7,623 nucleotides of DNA from an uncultured Flavobacteriales bacterium (GTDB lineage Bacteria; Bacteroidota; Bacteroidia; Flavobacteriales_D; Crocinitomicaceae). The stretch is taken from positions 1 to 7,623 of the forward strand of contig CAJWCX010000046.1 of assembly GCA_913031405.1 (NCBI GenBank). The letters run 5' to 3'. Under the pieces are notes generated by a model. That model was not told the DNA's origin and ran no database searches. It was given only the letters and a program-made list of their open reading frames with translations. The position numbers and the translations under genes were made by a program. Positions 6,883 through 7,623 of this stretch are shown piece by piece; position 1 is the first letter of the stretch; every line of letters starts with the position of its first letter.

Positions 6883-7577
6883 TATCGATAACAAAAGGAA
6901 ATATTGGTTTTGATTCGTCTTTGTTTTCTATCGAAAAAACAGACTTCGATTGTGGGAAGGTTCATATACTTATGGGCAGAAATGGCATTGGAAAATCAGC
7001 ATTTTTACATACCCTTTCGGGTTTAATCCAAGCGCAAGGAGGTACCTTTGATTGTGATGGAAAAGCATTGGATCAATATTCAAGTAAGGAACTTTCTAAA
7101 AAGATGGCATACGTTTCTGCTTCGCCTGCGGGTGTTCCATTTTTGACTGTAGATGCCTTCTTAATGTTAGGACGTTATCGTTTTACCAATGTATTTGGTC
7201 AAGCAACAGCATCTGATCTTTCCATGGTTGAGGAGGCTAAGGACTTGTTTGGTATTGTACATTTGGCTGATAAATTTACCAACGAGCTCAGCTCGGGAGA
7301 GCTTCATTTGTGTGCGATTGCAAAAGCGTATGTGCAACAGACCGATTACATTCTTTTGGACGAACCAACTTCTCACCTTGATTATGCGAATAAACGAAAG
7401 GTGTACGAGCTACTTGGTAAAATGGCCAAAGAGCACAATAAAGGAATTATCATCTCTACACACGATTTGGACCTGGCTTTTAAGTTTCCTTTTGATTTTT
7501 ATCTGATTGACTCAAAAAATAAAACGCTCAAAAGAGTCAAAACATTTAAAGAGGTTGAACAGGATTTCGATTTCTAG
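6879..7577 (+). CDS. BtuD/FecE-like ABC importer ATPase, lacking the canonical Q-loop glutamine
   Basis: A 232-residue cytoplasmic nucleotide-binding subunit that should power the adjoining permease. Walker A is GRNGIGKS (33-40), the ABC signature is LSSGE (137-141) in place of LSGGQ, Walker B is YILLDEPT (157-164), the D-loop is SHLD (165-168) and the H-loop is STHD (193-196). The Q-loop segment reads AYVSASPAGVPFLTV (77-91), with Ala or Ser where the conserved Gln is expected. Some Bacteroidota homologues may also deviate here, so this may be a clade trait rather than damage. Every other catalytic motif is intact, so an active ATPase is likely. The start is in a four-base ATGA overlap with the permease stop; no Shine-Dalgarno is seen. 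At about 230 residues it is slightly shorter than E. coli BtuD (roughly 250). It is the last gene of the rightward run. Confidence 0.93.
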   Translation: MISITKGNIGFDSSLFSIEKTDFDCGKVHILMGRNGIGKSAFLHTLSGLIQAQGGTFDCDGKALDQYSSKELSKKMAYVSASPAGVPFLTVDAFLMLGRYRFTNVFGQATASDLSMVEEAKDLFGIVHLADKFTNELSSGELHLCAIAKAYVQQTDYILLDEPTSHLDYANKRKVYELLGKMAKEHNKGIIISTHDLDLAFKFPFDFYLIDSKNKTLKRVKTFKEVEQDFDF

Positions 7578-7623
7578 TCAGGAGAAATAATTTTTCATTT
7601 TGTCCAGTGCGCGATACTGAATG
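7578..7623 (-). CDS. Possible 3' end of a convergent gene (partial, unidentified)
   Basis: On the minus strand a TGA at 7580-7578 closes an open frame running to the window edge and ending ...IQYRALDKMKNYFS. The composition is protein-like and the stop sits immediately next to the ATPase stop, as in tightly packed convergent genes. Only 14 complete codons are visible, so no family can be named and it may be a chance frame. If real, there is no room for an intergenic terminator between the two genes. Confidence 0.4.
   Translation of the reverse strand, partial: IQYRALDKMKNYFS

Noticed and set aside
7189..7506. 105-codon plus-strand frame within the ATPase gene
   Set aside because: It is out of frame with the Walker B, signature and H-loop motifs and has no domain signal.

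Overview
The window reads as ordinary chromosomal DNA from a member of the Bacteroidota, most likely a Flavobacteriales-type bacterium. Four things point there: a gliding-motility gldF-type permease gene, AT-rich intergenic DNA carrying TAnnTTTG promoter elements, starts without a Shine-Dalgarno sequence, and protein variants that look Bacteroidota-type (PhoH, the DUF62 protein and the BtuF-like lipoprotein). The assignment rests on recognition of families, not on a database search.

Layout: a divergent intergenic region (1979-2073) splits the window. Leftward lie a DUF62 SAM hydrolase/halogenase-family gene (1978-1115), a one-base-overlapping antibiotic-biosynthesis-monooxygenase-fold gene (1115-810) and, after 101 bp with its own candidate promoter, gldF (708 to beyond position 1, lacking only its last few codons). 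Rightward lies a tightly packed run of six genes: phoH (2074-3033), purC (3037-3981), panB (3992-4807), then a lipoprotein substrate-binding protein, a FecCD-type permease and an ATPase (4808-7577). These last three form a complete BtuFCD-like ABC importer. The gaps are 3, 10, 0, -4 and -4 bases, so the six genes are probably one transcription unit. The last 46 bases look like the 3' end of a convergent gene.

How the genes work together: purC (purine synthesis) and panB (pantothenate/CoA synthesis) are housekeeping enzymes, and phoH is a predicted RNA-linked ATPase. The importer is self-contained: the lipoprotein captures a corrinoid- or iron-chelate-type ligand, the permease moves it across the inner membrane, and the ATPase powers it. 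Its substrate cannot be fixed from sequence. I found no RNA genes, CRISPR, insertion sequence, phage or obvious novel system. The points most worth a second look are the SAM-hydrolase homologue without the usual catalytic Arg and His, and the importer ATPase without a Q-loop glutamine.
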